Shown here in pieces: positions 12,642 through 23,185 of a stretch of DNA of 64,000 nucleotides. The notes beneath the pieces were generated by a model. That model was given only the letters and a program-made list of their open reading frames with translations. It was not told the origin of the DNA and did no database searches. Within the stretch, counting starts at the first letter, position 1. Each line of letters starts with the position of its first letter. The DNA comes from Thelephora terrestris (taxonomy: Eukaryota > Basidiomycota > Agaricomycetes > Thelephorales > Thelephoraceae): positions 1,475,250-1,539,249 of the forward strand of contig WIUZ02000010.1 of the NCBI GenBank assembly GCA_015956445.1. The letters run 5' to 3'. The translations under genes were made by a program, and so were the position numbers.

Positions 12642-13119
12642 ATGGAGAACCAACCCAAGACCACCGTTCAGCAGCCCCGGAGCTCCATGGAGATGAGTGC
12701 GTCGAACTCACTCTCTATCCGTCCTTCGAGTGGACTTATAACCTCGTTGCCTTATCAGATGCCATGAGGCCCCCCGTCGACAGCCAGCAACAAGAAACCC
12801 ACGAGCATGGGAAAGCTCACCGCCTCCGCGGTGGAGGAGCAGGAAAGGTCCGTTGTCGCCCACACAAAGATACATCATGGACAGGTTCTCAAAGCGCGCA
12901 CAGGACTGCTTCCTCGCGGTATTTGGGTGCTTCCTCTGTTTCGGTAAGACCTTTCTCGGGACCGTTCCATTCGCCTCGTGTCTGATCCCTTTAACCAGAA
13001 TGCTGCGAGGGCTGCTGCGACATAATCGGTGACATCATCTGTAAGTGCTCCGTTTCATTCCGTTAGCATAAGTGAGATTCTTACCCTTGGCAGGCTGCCC
13101 GTGCGAGTTGATCTGTTAA
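12642..13119 (+). CDS. Small cysteine-rich CYSTM-like membrane-tail protein, 86 aa, five exons
   Basis: This gene is invisible as a single open frame. Exons 12642-12696, 12759-12847, 12895-12943, 12999-13040 and 13094-13119 join with correct phase at all four introns, each with GT donor and AG acceptor. The product starts MENQPKTTVQQPRSS, has a hydrophilic Gln/His-rich middle, a GGGAGK linker, and ends in a cysteine-packed tail: DCFLAVFGCFLCF, then ECCEGCCDIIGDII, then CCPCELIC and stop. That layout (glycine linker then Cys-rich hydrophobic tail) is that of CYSTM-type stress-tolerance proteins, short tail-anchored or palmitoylated proteins of the plasma membrane in fungi and plants. A probable 5'UTR intron ends two bases before the ATG. 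The family assignment is by pattern only; a different Cys-rich basidiomycete family is possible. Confidence 0.72.
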
Positions 13120-13328
13120 GCACGATTGTTCCACTACGACTCCACCACATGTCGGACTCTTTTGAATGTAATACATATCGACACTGATTTCTAACACCAC
13201 ATTGTCTTCTGTTAAGAGGGGACGTAAGCCCTCTGATTCATGAACCGAACAATGCTTGTGTGGGAATGGTGAGGTAAGAAGAATCGATTGAAGGCAGGAT
13301 GAGGGTACACAGATGCTGAACGTAACTA

Positions 13329-14168
13329 TCAGCATCTCAACCCCGTCGCCTTCGTGTTCATTATCAGCGCCACGATCAACCTGCGCGAAAGAAACTCTGA
13401 GTAAGTTAAAGCACGAGGGAAGGAGGGGTAACCGCGCACCCATACAATCCTAAAACCTCTGCGAAGATGAGAATAAGAACCATCGTCACGAACACCTTAG
13501 ATTCATACACGTATGCTCTCACGCACTGAAGAGAAGTGATGTAAATTTTGGGGAGAAGGCGGGACAGTGGGAATTAGCGACGCACCGAATCTCCAACGAA
13601 CCCGATGGCGTAACCGGCCGCTAGTCCCGTGAATCCACAAGCAAGGCCAGCTCCCAGATGGACGAACCCGGCAAAAAGAGGGTAATCAACCCTTGGGCTC
13701 ACTGTACGCGAACGGAAACGAAATCTGGTCACGGATAGATGGGAGGGTGGTGGGGAAGACACGCACGGTTTCCAGCTATCAGCACAGACACCACCAAACC
13801 GTATACGGCAATAATACCGGACATTACGACCGGAATCAGTGACTAGAAGGAAGCATTCGGTCAGTACCTGCGAGTTCCACGGTTCCTGCCCCCCGACCTT
13901 CATGATCAACTCCGGCTTGAACGTCCCGAGCCCGGATATCCCAATCCCGGCTTTTGTTGTACCAAATGCCGCCCCGACAGCTATCGATATCGCGAGGTGA
14001 GTTGTCGTCAGCGACGAAGCTGAGATGAGGGTAAAACTCACTGCTGAGCACCATCTATGGAAGCGCAGTTGAGCGACACCTCGAGTGCGGAAAGCAGAGG
14101 AGTTGACTCACCGCGGAGGCTACACCGGCAAACCCGAAGAATGGCGCGTACGGAGGGCAGGTAGACAT
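13329..14168 (-). CDS. VMA3: V-type proton ATPase proteolipid subunit c
   Basis: Subunit c forms the rotating membrane ring of the vacuolar proton pump. Seven exons (14168-14112, 14054-14042, 13980-13898, 13842-13767, 13701-13586, 13525-13440, 13380-13329) join in phase to exactly 160 residues, the usual length. Exon 2 is only 13 nt. Four membrane helices are visible: MSTCPPYAPFFGFAGVASA onward; VVMSGIIAVYGLVVSVLIAG; VHLGAGLACGFTGLAAGYAI; and VTMVLILIFAEVLGLYG. The last contains the conserved proton-carrying Glu. GTFKPELIMK follows helix 1 as in all family members. The C-terminus LIVALIMNTKATGLRC is slightly longer than in yeast. Identity is certain at family level; choosing VMA3 rather than VMA11 rests on length and on the lack of an N-terminal extension. 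Confidence 0.96.
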
Positions 14169-14371
14169 GGTTGTGTAGATGGGACGGCGGTCAGAACGAG
14201 TTTGCGCTCTTCAGCCAGTGGTAGCGGGAGAAGCGTAAGTTTACCAGATTAAGAAGTTCACAGGCCACAAACTTCAGTACCGTCACTCGTCCGAAAACCA
14301 GCTCTGTTTTCTGCCCGCATCTTTTATGAAATCTCGAGGCTCGTGAAACCCGAGTACGACGAAGAGTCGCC

Positions 14372-14920
14372 TTGAGCATCTTTTGTCAAGGACTTACGAA
14401 TTTCAAGCGTGTATTTTGCGAAATCGATCTGAACTTCTGTTCCCTACTCGCTGCTCCATCTCATTTTTCGTTCCTGCTACCATACCTCGAAGACCTCATC
14501 GTGCCAGGGAGTCAACATAGGAAACTAGCCTTCATGCTTCTAGGAGAAGTCTTGATCCTCCGTATGATCCACTTCGCTCCTGTCGTTATCCGACTGATCC
14601 AAAACCCGTATCTCGTCCCACTGCTTATTGAAAATATCTGGGGTGCCTGGGAGCATCGGATGACCCGAAGGCGTCTTGTACTACTCCTGGGATGCGTTGA
14701 GACCATCCGTCAGAGCGCTTCAGTCGATGGTGGCCTACGAATTAACGAACAACTCAAACAGCGCCTCGGAACACGGCATCCGTGTCCCACCATCATGCGT
14801 CGTGGCGGCAACGAGCCGAAGACAACGTCCTTGAACGCGGCAGGCTCTCCGCCCTCTTGCGAGGAGGGCGCTCGTTACAGAGCCGGGTTTCTACTGAAGA
14901 AGGCACTGTCGGAGCTTTGA
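14372..14920 (+). CDS. Unrecognised ORF with hydrophobic segments, possibly a gene fragment
   Basis: An uninterrupted frame of 182 codons opens about 200 bp upstream of, and divergent from, the V-ATPase gene. The translation has hydrophobic stretches (KLAFMLLGEVLILRMIHFAP and RRLVLLLGC) separated by charged segments, then becomes Arg/Pro-rich and unconvincing after about residue 120. I do not recognise a family. It may be one exon of a membrane protein or a decayed gene; no clear flanking exons were found. Confidence 0.3.
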   Translation: MSIFCQGLTNFKRVFCEIDLNFCSLLAAPSHFSFLLPYLEDLIVPGSQHRKLAFMLLGEVLILRMIHFAPVVIRLIQNPYLVPLLIENIWGAWEHRMTRRRLVLLLGCVETIRQSASVDGGLRINEQLKQRLGTRHPCPTIMRRGGNEPKTTSLNAAGSPPSCEEGARYRAGFLLKKALSEL

Positions 14921-15223
14921 AGGTCTCAATTACGCTCCTTGGCGGTATCATTCCACCCTTCGACATCCACTGAACCCTGGTGGTTGACACTCAGGTCTGC
15001 TTGGCTACGTCCGGTTCGGCCAATCTCATGTCTTGGGTGGTCCGACCCACAGTAGAACCATCGCTACAACGGCAACCTTCCAGAAACCCAGGTCAGAAGG
15101 TGGGTGTTTAAGCGCTGGTAAGGGAAGATTGATGTAGTGAGACCGGACATGAGATAAAGTCGTGAAGGGTGCCATGAGTCTCGCTTTGTGCTTTGCAAGG
15201 AGCCAAAATCGCGTGGAAGTCGA

Positions 15224-15610
15224 TGGGCTCGGGCTTGATAGTCCCGCCAAGGAGTGCAAGTGAAGCCGAAGTATCTCGAGGTTTCGACGTTGATCGCGGA
15301 TTCCGCGGAGACGTTGTGAACTCTTGCGGCTTGACTCGATAACGGCACCCTCCTCCCTGGAGAACGGAGGACCCGCGCATTCAAGACCATTGCTGTTGCC
15401 GTCAAAAGATCTCTATTCGGCCTGCGATTCGAAACCTTCAGCCAGTCAACTAATTCTTGAAAGCGGTCGCCCGAAAGATGTAAAGCAGTAACAAATAATA
15501 AACAAGAGAGCCAGGTGGTTGTTGCGAGCGAGATGGTAAGAGACGGAAGTCACGCTTCGACGCCCCACTCAACGGCAGAATCAAGTTTACCTCTGATCAT
15601 GTCAGTCCGC
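15224..15610. repeat. Direct duplication, copy 1 (diverged)
   Basis: This stretch aligns by eye with 16630-17005 in the same orientation. Shared landmarks in order are GCCAAGGAGTGCAAG, an ATTCAAG/CCGT block, a CAGC-AGTCA-C block, CGAAAGATGTA versus CGGAAGATGTAGTGCAATA, GAGCCAGGTGGTTGT versus GTCCAGGTGATTGT, and CCTCTGATCATGTCA at the end. Both copies could encode, on the minus strand, a SxASLALLG segment. Neither copy has a long frame now, so these are probably remains of a duplicated gene. Confidence 0.55.
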
Positions 15611-16629
15611 TGTCCCCTACCTAGTCGAGTCTGAACATGCATATGGTAAAGACGACAGAGAACCATATAATACGTCCTTACAGCCTGCATATGCAGGTGT
15701 GAAACTCGCACTTGACTCCGTCGATTTTCCTGCTTCTACCCCATCATCCGCGGATGAGATTCTTTCTTTCCCTCCCCGATGATCCTCGGCGAAGCTTCTT
15801 TAAATTTGTTCCCGCGGTACATGCGGAAAAATTCAGGGCTGAGGGGCACTCTTGGGAGAAAAGGCACGCATTTCTTGTCTTTTCGGTTCAACCCAAAGTC
15901 CTCGAGAGGTGGAAAAACTAGATCACAACCGCAGATGCATACAGGCCCAGAGAAATACCTGCAGGGTAACTGCCGGCAAGTACACACCCATTCCAAAGAA
16001 GGAAGCGGAGCGCTGGCACCAGAACGCCCAAAAATTGCACCAGAGGCTAGGTGGAGGCGTGTCTCTGTTGGGTGTGTTTTGAAAGAGGTGGTGAGAGACG
16101 CGACGAACAAGACAACGAAGTGTGATAGTCTGAAGGAGCGGCCATGGACCCGTCGAGAAGGTCGTTTCCGTGAACTTGTCTAGAATGAGACTTATTTGAG
16201 ATCAGTCACAAAACGGAATTTTTCCTAGGTTTGAGCCAGACCGGGCGCGTAAGGTGCAAGAAGCCATGGTCATTTTCCGCGGAGACTGGACTGACAGATG
16301 AAGGCTGAGGTTCAATGCATTGCGTTCAACGCAAGAGTCCGTTCGACCCGGCCGATCGCCCAAATCCATGAGGCAGACCAACCGCTCGCTGAGGTCTCGC
16401 TCAACAGATAGGGGAATAATCGCCACAACGTAGCCTTTCAATTTTTCGGTAGAGGGAGCTGGTCATGAAGGCAAGCGCTAGAGCGTTGGTGAGATCTGGA
16501 GGAACACGCGCACGCGGTGACACTGGACGCAGAAAATAAAACTGGGAAGAATGCCATTTGTCTGCTTTTCCGTTTCGCCGGTGTCGCCCCCAGAAGCCAA
16601 ACTTGCGGGGGGAGTGTATGATGATGAGC
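15611..16629. other. Spacer between the duplicated segments, no gene recognised
   Basis: About 1 kb with short open frames on both strands but no motif and no consistent exon structure. The minus-strand frame at 16202-16441 and its neighbour at 16401-16703 may be debris of the duplicated gene. Confidence 0.35.
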
Positions 16630-17005
16630 TTCACGCCAAGGAGTGCAAGCGAGGCCTTCGAGGTACCGGCGTCGAGTGCGGGCTTAGCGTAGGCGGTGTG
16701 CATACTTAGGGCTTGACCTCACGGCGAACGCCCTCCTTGGGAGAGAGCAACACCACCGGATTCAAGGCCGTCGTGTTTAGGTTGCTGCCGCCACAGGCAG
16801 GCCACTCATGCTGAGGTTCGAAGATTTCCAGCGAGTCAGCCGGTCCTGGGAAGCGGTAGTCCGGAAGATGTAGTGCAATAGGAAATATAAGGTGAGACAA
16901 ACATAGAGGTCCAGGTGATTGTCGCGAGCAGAACAACGGGAGATGGCGGGAGGAGCAAGTCATGTTTCGACGCGCTGTTTGAATCTGATCTCAATTTTGG
17001 CCTCT
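16630..17005. repeat. Direct duplication, copy 2 (diverged)
   Basis: Partner of the copy at 15224-15610, about 1.4 kb away. The end of this copy (CCTCTGATCATGTCAC) lies about 90 bp before the G-patch gene start, so the copy probably includes that gene's promoter region. The matching end of copy 1 has no gene behind it, which suggests a partial tandem duplication of a promoter-bearing segment. Confidence 0.5.
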
Positions 17006-17094
17006 GATCATGTCACCTCACTCCTCCTAATCCACCAGCTGACGAAACCCAGCTTCGACAACTACACAGTACTTGGCACATCCGATTCCTATCC

Positions 17095-18543
17095 ATGGCC
17101 ACAGTTGCACGCCACATTCGCTCATATTACGACCCTGAGACCGAGAAAGACGATCTGTTACTCGAAACCGGCCAAGTTCATGCATCCACTTCCTCCGGCC
17201 AGAGTCACGTTCGCACTGGCATCGGGTTTTCTTCCAGCGGAGAAGCATTGACCGTCGTTGGTGACGGTGAACAAGGGGAAGCTCCAGATCCTTGGCTGAT
17301 AGAACTTCCCTACCCACCACCGAAGTTCAATCCCCGGATCAAGTTCGTCGAGTCCGTACTCTCATACGAGGATGTGAATGATTACATCGAGCGCGGGTAC
17401 GAGTTTGGGTTATTTGCGCGACACTCTGGAAATGATAGAACCATGGACGAAGAACAGAAAGGAATTTCGGATTGGTATCGGAATCTGAGTCGGAAGAGCG
17501 TCAGTACGCCTGTCCCAGTTCAAAGGGTGAGCGCGGTGGCTGAAGGAATAGCGAAGACAGGTACATCAGGCCATCCCGTTTCTTTGCCTGGTGTTACCAA
17601 TGGCTTAATCATAGCTACCCAGCAGAATACATCTGGGCAATCGCTTGCGTCCGACTCCCCCTCCCAACGCCAAGGGGCTCTGCGACCCCCACCTCGCCCA
17701 AGTGATAGCTCCAGACGACAAATTGACTGGTTCATTTCTAACGTCACACCGCGCCCATCCCAAATCGTATCGGGCTCCAATGCATCCACACCTGAATCGA
17801 GACCACCGCCAACGTTGGCTGACATGCTAGCTCGTGACCCCCCACCGAGCAAGTCGCAGGAGCCTTATACCCCGCCCACTTGGATCATGCTACCTCCTTC
17901 GAATCCCGGATTCCGGATGTTACAGAAAAGTGGGTGGAACGAGGGCGAGCCACTTGGGCCATATGTCTGCAGGAAGCAGGACGTCGTTCGCCAGGAACAA
18001 CAACCTGTGGCTGGACCTTCGAACCTAGGGAAGAGGAGGGGTGCCCCGGAGACCAGGATCACGGAGGTCTCCATTGAAGGTTATGACGATATTGTGGAGA
18101 TTAAGAAGGAGCAAATTATAGACCTCACCGTCTCCGATGAGGAGACCACTTTTCCAAGTGACGAGGACCTCTCCGATGGAGACACTATGGAGCTAGACGA
18201 CGAAGCCGTTCAACCACTTAATCCTTCCACTGTGGATTTGGCCCTCACCTCCGCGCAACGTCAGTGGGAGGGCCATGGCGGGAAAGCCCTCCTCACGCCC
18301 CTCCCCACAGTGCTCAAATCCGACCGGCTAGGTATTGGACTGAAAGCCAGAACGGTTGGACCGTACAAAGCCTCACAGAAGCGAGTAACACACAACGCAG
18401 CGGCTGTGGCGGCTCACGTCAAGGCGAGCGAGGAGAGAAAGCTGTTTAAGCAGAGGGTTGGCAGGGGGTATAGAGGGTTTGCGAGAGCGGAGAAGCGCGA
18501 GAGTGAAAAGAGGAAGGATTTACTGGCTTACTTGAATCAGTGA
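17095..18543 (+). CDS. G-patch domain protein (GPANK1/GPATCH-like), single exon
   Basis: A 482-residue single-exon gene, unusual here because its neighbours are intron-rich. After an acidic N-terminal region comes FVESVLSYEDVNDYIERGYE and a long disordered Pro/Ser-rich stretch. Around residues 260-295 lies the G-patch core, NPGFRMLQKSGWNEGEPLG, in which the spaced glycines and the aromatic GW of the motif are clear. A very acidic stretch follows, then DRLGIGLKARTVGP near residue 410 and a basic C-terminus (KRVTHNAAAVAAHVKASEE, KRESEKRK). G-patch proteins activate DEAH helicases in splicing or ribosome biogenesis; the partner is not evident. The RLGIGLK plus basic tail arrangement recalls GPANK1-type proteins. 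Intact. Confidence 0.83.
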   Translation: MATVARHIRSYYDPETEKDDLLLETGQVHASTSSGQSHVRTGIGFSSSGEALTVVGDGEQGEAPDPWLIELPYPPPKFNPRIKFVESVLSYEDVNDYIERGYEFGLFARHSGNDRTMDEEQKGISDWYRNLSRKSVSTPVPVQRVSAVAEGIAKTGTSGHPVSLPGVTNGLIIATQQNTSGQSLASDSPSQRQGALRPPPRPSDSSRRQIDWFISNVTPRPSQIVSGSNASTPESRPPPTLADMLARDPPPSKSQEPYTPPTWIMLPPSNPGFRMLQKSGWNEGEPLGPYVCRKQDVVRQEQQPVAGPSNLGKRRGAPETRITEVSIEGYDDIVEIKKEQIIDLTVSDEETTFPSDEDLSDGDTMELDDEAVQPLNPSTVDLALTSAQRQWEGHGGKALLTPLPTVLKSDRLGIGLKARTVGPYKASQKRVTHNAAAVAAHVKASEERKLFKQRVGRGYRGFARAEKRESEKRKDLLAYLNQ

Positions 18544-19479
18544 GTGACTGTCCGCAGGAATAGGTTAGACAGCAAATATACGTATTCGCCGTAGAAGGGT
18601 GCCAGTTTCCGCATTTTGCGGTGTTCCTGACCTCCCACAGCAGTCAGGGTCCTTCGCCTTCCTTAACAGTCCACAAGTGGTCACCTAGATTTGAGTGTAC
18701 ACTATGTACATCCCACGGACAGTCACTCAGTGAGTGGCCCTCTGTAAAGCTATCTAGTCTACACCTGGATTCCATCAACTTTCAAGGTAACCACTGGCAC
18801 AGTGGGCAACAGGGTACTTTCTGAACTGGAATATTCCCTGCTTATATTCTACTAGATAGTTTCGAATATTCTGTGCAATTCCTAAATTAGTAGATATGCT
18901 GAAAAGTGGCAATAATCTACCACAGATTACACTCAGTCATCAGCAAACATGACAACCCGCTGTTTTACTGATTATTTTGCCTTATTTTGCCCTTTTCTCA
19001 ATCATTTGTGATTAAATAATATAGGTCAAAAAGTATGAGATCTGGAGGGTTCTAAATGGCGGGGAGCTGTTAAAAATAAGGTCAAATAAGCACAGTAATC
19101 AAATAAGCTGGTGCCTCTTTTCCTGATGTAGCTGGTTTTGAAACAGTTGGCACACATGAATTTTTTTGTGTTGTGATTATTAAATTCCTTTGTACAGGTG
19201 TTTCCCCTCAATTAAATCATGGTCTATATTTCTCACCTCTCATGCTGAACAAGGGCCAACAACATTCTACATGATGTTCCATGCTTATTTGATGGATAAA
19301 CACAGATAAACACAGATAAAGTTCCTTGCCACCTTTCTGATGAAGGTAAGACTAGGGTATGTCATGTAGTAGACAGAATATATCTCTACCTGCTCAACAG
19401 GGGATGCAATCTTGCTGGGCTTGGCATCAGATCACAGAGTGAACAGTCTGGAGTGGGAGGTTGGTCAGGAGGATGCATT
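18544..19479. other. AT-rich intergenic DNA, likely old repeat remnants
   Basis: From here base composition becomes AT-richer and no coding frame is seen. Tandem AAACACAGAT repeats occur near 19300-19318. GGTCAAA-type motifs near 19023 and 19080 resemble the arms of the small inverted repeat around 36.0-36.2 kb. Confidence 0.4.
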
Positions 19480-19685
19480 GGGAAATTTACATATATGCTG
19501 ATTGTGCTTTATGCTTAACTGTGCTGAAAATATGATAGAAATGGTGCTAAAGTGTGCTTGGCATGCTTGACAGAACCCTTCTGTGCTGTATTTCCAGCAT
19601 GCTTTCTGTGATTTACATGATAAAGCCTGCTTAAAGTCGCTTAACGTGCTGATTTCAGCATGATCAGAATATATGTAAACTTCCC
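19480..19685. mobile_element. Small MITE of about 206 bp with terminal inverted repeats
   Basis: The left end GGGAAATTTACATATATGC is mirrored at the right by the complement of GAATATATGTAAACTTCCC, giving ends of about 20-24 bp with a few mismatches. The interior is rich in GCTTAA and TGCTGA motifs in both orientations and has no coding capacity. GATGC occurs just outside both ends (left with three extra bases), which may be a trace of the target duplication. Superfamily unknown. Confidence 0.6.
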
Positions 19686-19799
19686 GATGCTGGAGTAAAA
19701 GGGTCCAGTTAATTGCCTGGTTGGCTAGGATTCAACTCCTAGTGTCTATATCATATACCAGTTTTCTTGTCTGTAACCTGCTACAATGAGGACTTTGAA

Positions 19800-20370
19800 T
19801 TGAAATTGTTCTCAACAAACCCACCAGTTTGCCCTGAGGTACCCCTTGGACAAAACCCCAAGGGTTCTTTCACAAATTGCATAGAATGTGTCCACCACAT
19901 GTTCTGAGCCACTCACCCAGAGTTCTTTCACAAATTACCCAGTGATTTGCCCACAACATGTTCAAACACATACACAGTGGGTTTGTTGAGAGTTTGTCAT
20001 AAAACTGGGCAAATCAAGAGTTTTTTTTTGATCACATCAAAGAGAACCTGGTGGGTATGTCACCGAGTATATTGTGAGCAAGTTTTGAAAGAACTTTTGA
20101 TGAGTGGCTGAGAACATGTGGTGGACACATTTGGTGCAATTTGTGAAAGAACCCTTGGAGTTTTGTCAAAGAAGTACCTCATGGGCAAACTGATGGGTTT
20201 TTTGAGAACAATTTCAAAACTTACCCAGTGATCAAAGTGTGGGCAAAGTGATGATTAAGTTTTGAATTTTTTCACAATGAACCCACTGGGTAAGGTCTGA
20301 GTAAATTGTTTAAAAACTCTCAAAAAACCCTTAATTTGCCTGCTGGGTAAGTAGGGGTCTGCCCCCAGTG
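19800..20370. mobile_element. CACTG foldback element, left end lost
   Basis: Two arms pair: TTGTTCTCAACAAACCCACC near 19806 and the reverse complement of its counterpart near 20195-20215, with the segment GTGTCCACCACATGTTCT mirrored near 20112-20131. The right end reads GGGTCTGCCCCCAGTG and stops at 20370, matching the CACTGGGG termini found at 32257, 37657 and 39312. No matching left terminus is present, so the element is truncated or older. Confidence 0.6.
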
Positions 20371-21029
20371 TCACGCTCCAAATGTTTGACTCAAAGGTGG
20401 TGGTGGTTAACAAGAGTTATACTCGAATACCACAGATACCAACCTTGTTTTCCCCTTGGCGAACCAGGTGCCATGAAAATGTGGTGATGGTGATGGTGTG
20501 ATGGACAGCCCAAGTAGATCCTGGCCAGCATTTTTCTAGGTGATCCTGGTCCAACATTTCATGCAACAACGTCCTCCAGAGTTCTTTCTTGACGTTGGTA
20601 TCCAACGCTCCATGATGACCCTTCAGGTGGTTCAACAACTTGTAGTTGACAATGGTCCGGAACCAGAGCTTGTCGTCCAAAGTCGTTGGACTGGGCGGAC
20701 TCCTGATCGTCATCTCCAGGAGCGCCAGATCTGTCACCTGGATCACTGCAAGAACCCATGAAGAATGAGATGCTTTGCCTAAACCAGCAAAGTATCTCTA
20801 CCTGCCTCTTGTCTCGTGGGGTACTGCTCATTTGGACCCAACACATAGTTCTTGTTGTTCTGGGCACGGTCATCGCCGCTGGTGATGGTGGTGGCGGTAT
20901 TGGCTGGTTGATAGGTGGTGTTGTTGATGAGAGACATGTTGGTAAGGAAGAAGGGAAGTTGATGGTGTTGCTGATCAAGGATGGCTCCAAGAAGGCGTCT
21001 TTCTTATAGCCCAGATTTGTCAGGAACAT
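20371..21029 (-). pseudogene. Family X copy 2, N-terminal half only
   Basis: Minus-strand frames here match copy 1 at 30216-30800. Shared features in order are SLISNT-NFP--LPTCLS-TT, a Pro-rich segment with IPPPPSPAAM, and, after a probable intron, a helical stretch in which KKELW-TL and HT-T-T-W--VRQGE/QEGD-KVG line up. The copy ends against the CACTG element at 20370 and lacks the coiled-coil and C-terminal parts. I do not recognise the family; it appears three times in this window in varying decay. It could be a host multigene family or a non-autonomous transposon gene. Confidence 0.45.
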
Positions 21030-21199
21030 GGTATTTTTAAACTTTTTATAACATGCTCTTTCTTCAAACTCTTCTTACCGTTTCTTATTGTTTGAATGCT
21101 TCACACTCCCTTTCCTTCATTCCCATCATTTGAACAACAGAACACGCAGTGTATTCAAGGCATATACGGAACGCTACACCAGCACAACAAAAGTCCAAA

Positions 21200-22849
21200 G
21201 CTATCAGAAGTCAATCCTATCTTCTACAGGCACCCAATGCTTGAGCTGTCCATCCCGGTTGAACCAACGTCCTCTCCTAGCAAGCATCTCTCCGAACATG
21301 GCGTCCCCATTCTCTGCGCTCAACAAAACAACTAGTTCAAGTTGATATGAAGAGACTCCTTCGAAAGGACCCACCAGCCGCCCAGATGTCACTGAACTTT
21401 GGAACACTTGGTTCCACATCTTCATCACCAGGTGACTGCTCAGTGAACAGGGGTTCTTCTGGGGGACCTCCGTGAAGACAGAGGATCAAGGCCCAGAGAG
21501 TTCCTGTGAAGGTGGGTCCTAGGTTGTACAGTGTCAAGGAACTCCAAGCAGCGACTGGGGAACAGTTGCGAAGAAAGTGCAAAGGTGGAGATACCAGAAG
21601 AGAGCTAGAGACAAAGCAAGAAAAGCAGAGAGATCGCGAGAGTTCCGAAAGAGTTCCGAGGGGTTCCGAAGGGAAGATTCGACAAGGGGACTAGAGCAAA
21701 GCTTCAGATTAGGAAGAGGGGAACATAGCTGACTGGACTTCAATAGGATGGAGCGCAATGATCTCCAGAGTAGCTAGTACAGGATATATATACTAAGGTC
21801 TGCTCTGAGAAGGATCCAGAGAAGAAAGGAGGAAAACTGTGAAATAGGGACCTATGATGCAATGGTGAAGTCATAGGGGAAGAGGAGAAAAGGGGAAAGT
21901 CGTCATGAAAGGGGAAAGGGGGGAACTAAGCAAAGGGGAAAGTCTTCTGGAGAAGAGGAAGCTCCGGCGAAGGGGAGGAAGCTCCGGTGAAGGGGAGGAA
22001 GCTCCGGTGAAGGGGAGGAAGCTCCGGTGAAGGGGAGGAAGCTCCGGTGAAGGGGAGGAAGCTCCGGTGAAGGGGAGGAAGCTCTGGTGAACAGGAAGCT
22101 CCAGTGAAGGAGAGGAAGCTCCGAAGAGGAAGAAGTTTTGAAGAGGAGGAGGTTCCGAAGGAGGTTGCAAAGGTTGCGAAGGAGGGGAAAAGGTTGCGAA
22201 GGAGGGGAAAAGTGAAGAGGAGGAATGAGGACTGAGGACAGCAAACCTCAGAATCCCACATCCCCAGAACTGGAGGCACTACATTGGCAGCGCTGTCGAC
22301 ATAGTTGAAGAGAGACCCTCTGTCTCCCTCATCGGAGGCCTGGGTGGGATCCTGTACTGTGAGTCGAGTGAGGTGCCTACGCTGGACCTCCGACTCGACC
22401 TGTCAGTTGGAACGGTTGACCTGGTATCGGAATCATCTTCCCTCATCTTGACCAGACTGGTCACCATCCGACTCAACTGGACGAGGATAAGGATAGGACC
22501 GAGGGTGCCGTGTGATGAGCAATACAGCGTTGGGAGCATTTGCAACGCTGACCCTTTACAACCGGACGTACCTTGGCAACCCTCGGAGCATCTTCCGCTC
22601 TGTCCACGACCATCTCCTCGATCGGCACCAACTGACTGATCGGCTGCATCGGGCAGCGCCCACAGTTCTCCTTGTTGGAATCAGCCAGAGTAGAAGCCGG
22701 AGCCGGAGTTGGGATAGGAGCCTCGTTCTCTACAGGAGGCATGGTGTAGGATGATGGATTAGGTGACAGGAGTACCACCTCATCGACATACTCCAACTCG
22801 AAGGGAACATCGGCTGAACCTTGGCCCACCAATCATGGTGACTTGTCGC
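21200..22849 (-). pseudogene. Family X copy 1, C-terminal part (3' side of the Gypsy insertion)
   Basis: The coding strand runs from the Gypsy insertion at 22849 downward. It carries LVGQGSADVPFELEYVDE, MPPVENEAPIPTPAPASTL, then a DSNKENCG...PISQLVPIEEMVVD segment, then RMVTSLVKMREDDS and, near 21390, GRLVGPFEGVSSYQLEL. All of these also occur in copy 3 (33645-32757) in the same order. Copy 1 contains a 20-bp minisatellite at 21961-22120. The other half lies beyond the retrotransposon at 29895-30800, so this gene was split by a single insertion. Function unknown. Confidence 0.5.
21961..22120. repeat. 20-bp minisatellite, about six exact units plus degenerate ones
   Basis: The unit GGTGAAGGGGAGGAAGCTCC repeats head to tail six times almost perfectly from 21961, then decays through 22120. 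In the minus frame it would read as a repeated Ser/Pro/Leu peptide, but all three minus frames are open across it because the unit lacks stops, so translation is not implied. Two 21-bp GGTTGCGAAGGAGGGGAAAA units follow near 22170-22212. Confidence 0.9.
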
Positions 22850-23185
22850 TGTGACACATCCACATGGGTTATGGATGGAAAGGCATCTTCGAGTAGCACA
22901 GATCCCCCCCTTCACCTCGTCCCATATCACACATTCACATTAGACACGTATATAATTCCTGTATTACACACGAGAATGCAGTTTCGGTTTTCCCCCCTTC
23001 GTCGAGTCGAGTCGAGTCAAGTCAAGTCAGTTTAAGTCTCAAGTCCAGCGGTTTCCACACTCAGTTCTCACTCTCAATAGTCGCTTGTCCCTACGGCAAA
23101 GTCGTCGACGCGTCCTCGGAACTCTCGCATTTCGAGCCGGTCCTCTGCCTACCCTTTTCCCCACTCCCCCGATACCGGCTCTTCA
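22850..23185 (+). repeat. 5' LTR of Gypsy element 1
   Basis: 336 bp, TG...CA ends. A TATA box (TATATAA) lies at 22949-22955, and a GTCGA/GTCAA pentamer run near 23000-23030. A short upstream frame begins at the ATG at 22974. The gag frame is already open within the last 100 bp of the LTR. Confidence 0.95.

Noticed and set aside
21961-22120. Possible CRISPR-like array
   Set aside because: The 20-bp units are directly adjacent with no spacers, and the genome is eukaryotic.
21871-22279. Three long overlapping minus-strand frames with repeated Ser-Pro-Leu peptides
   Set aside because: All three frames are open because the 20-bp unit has no stops in any minus frame; this is a minisatellite, not evidence for a protein.
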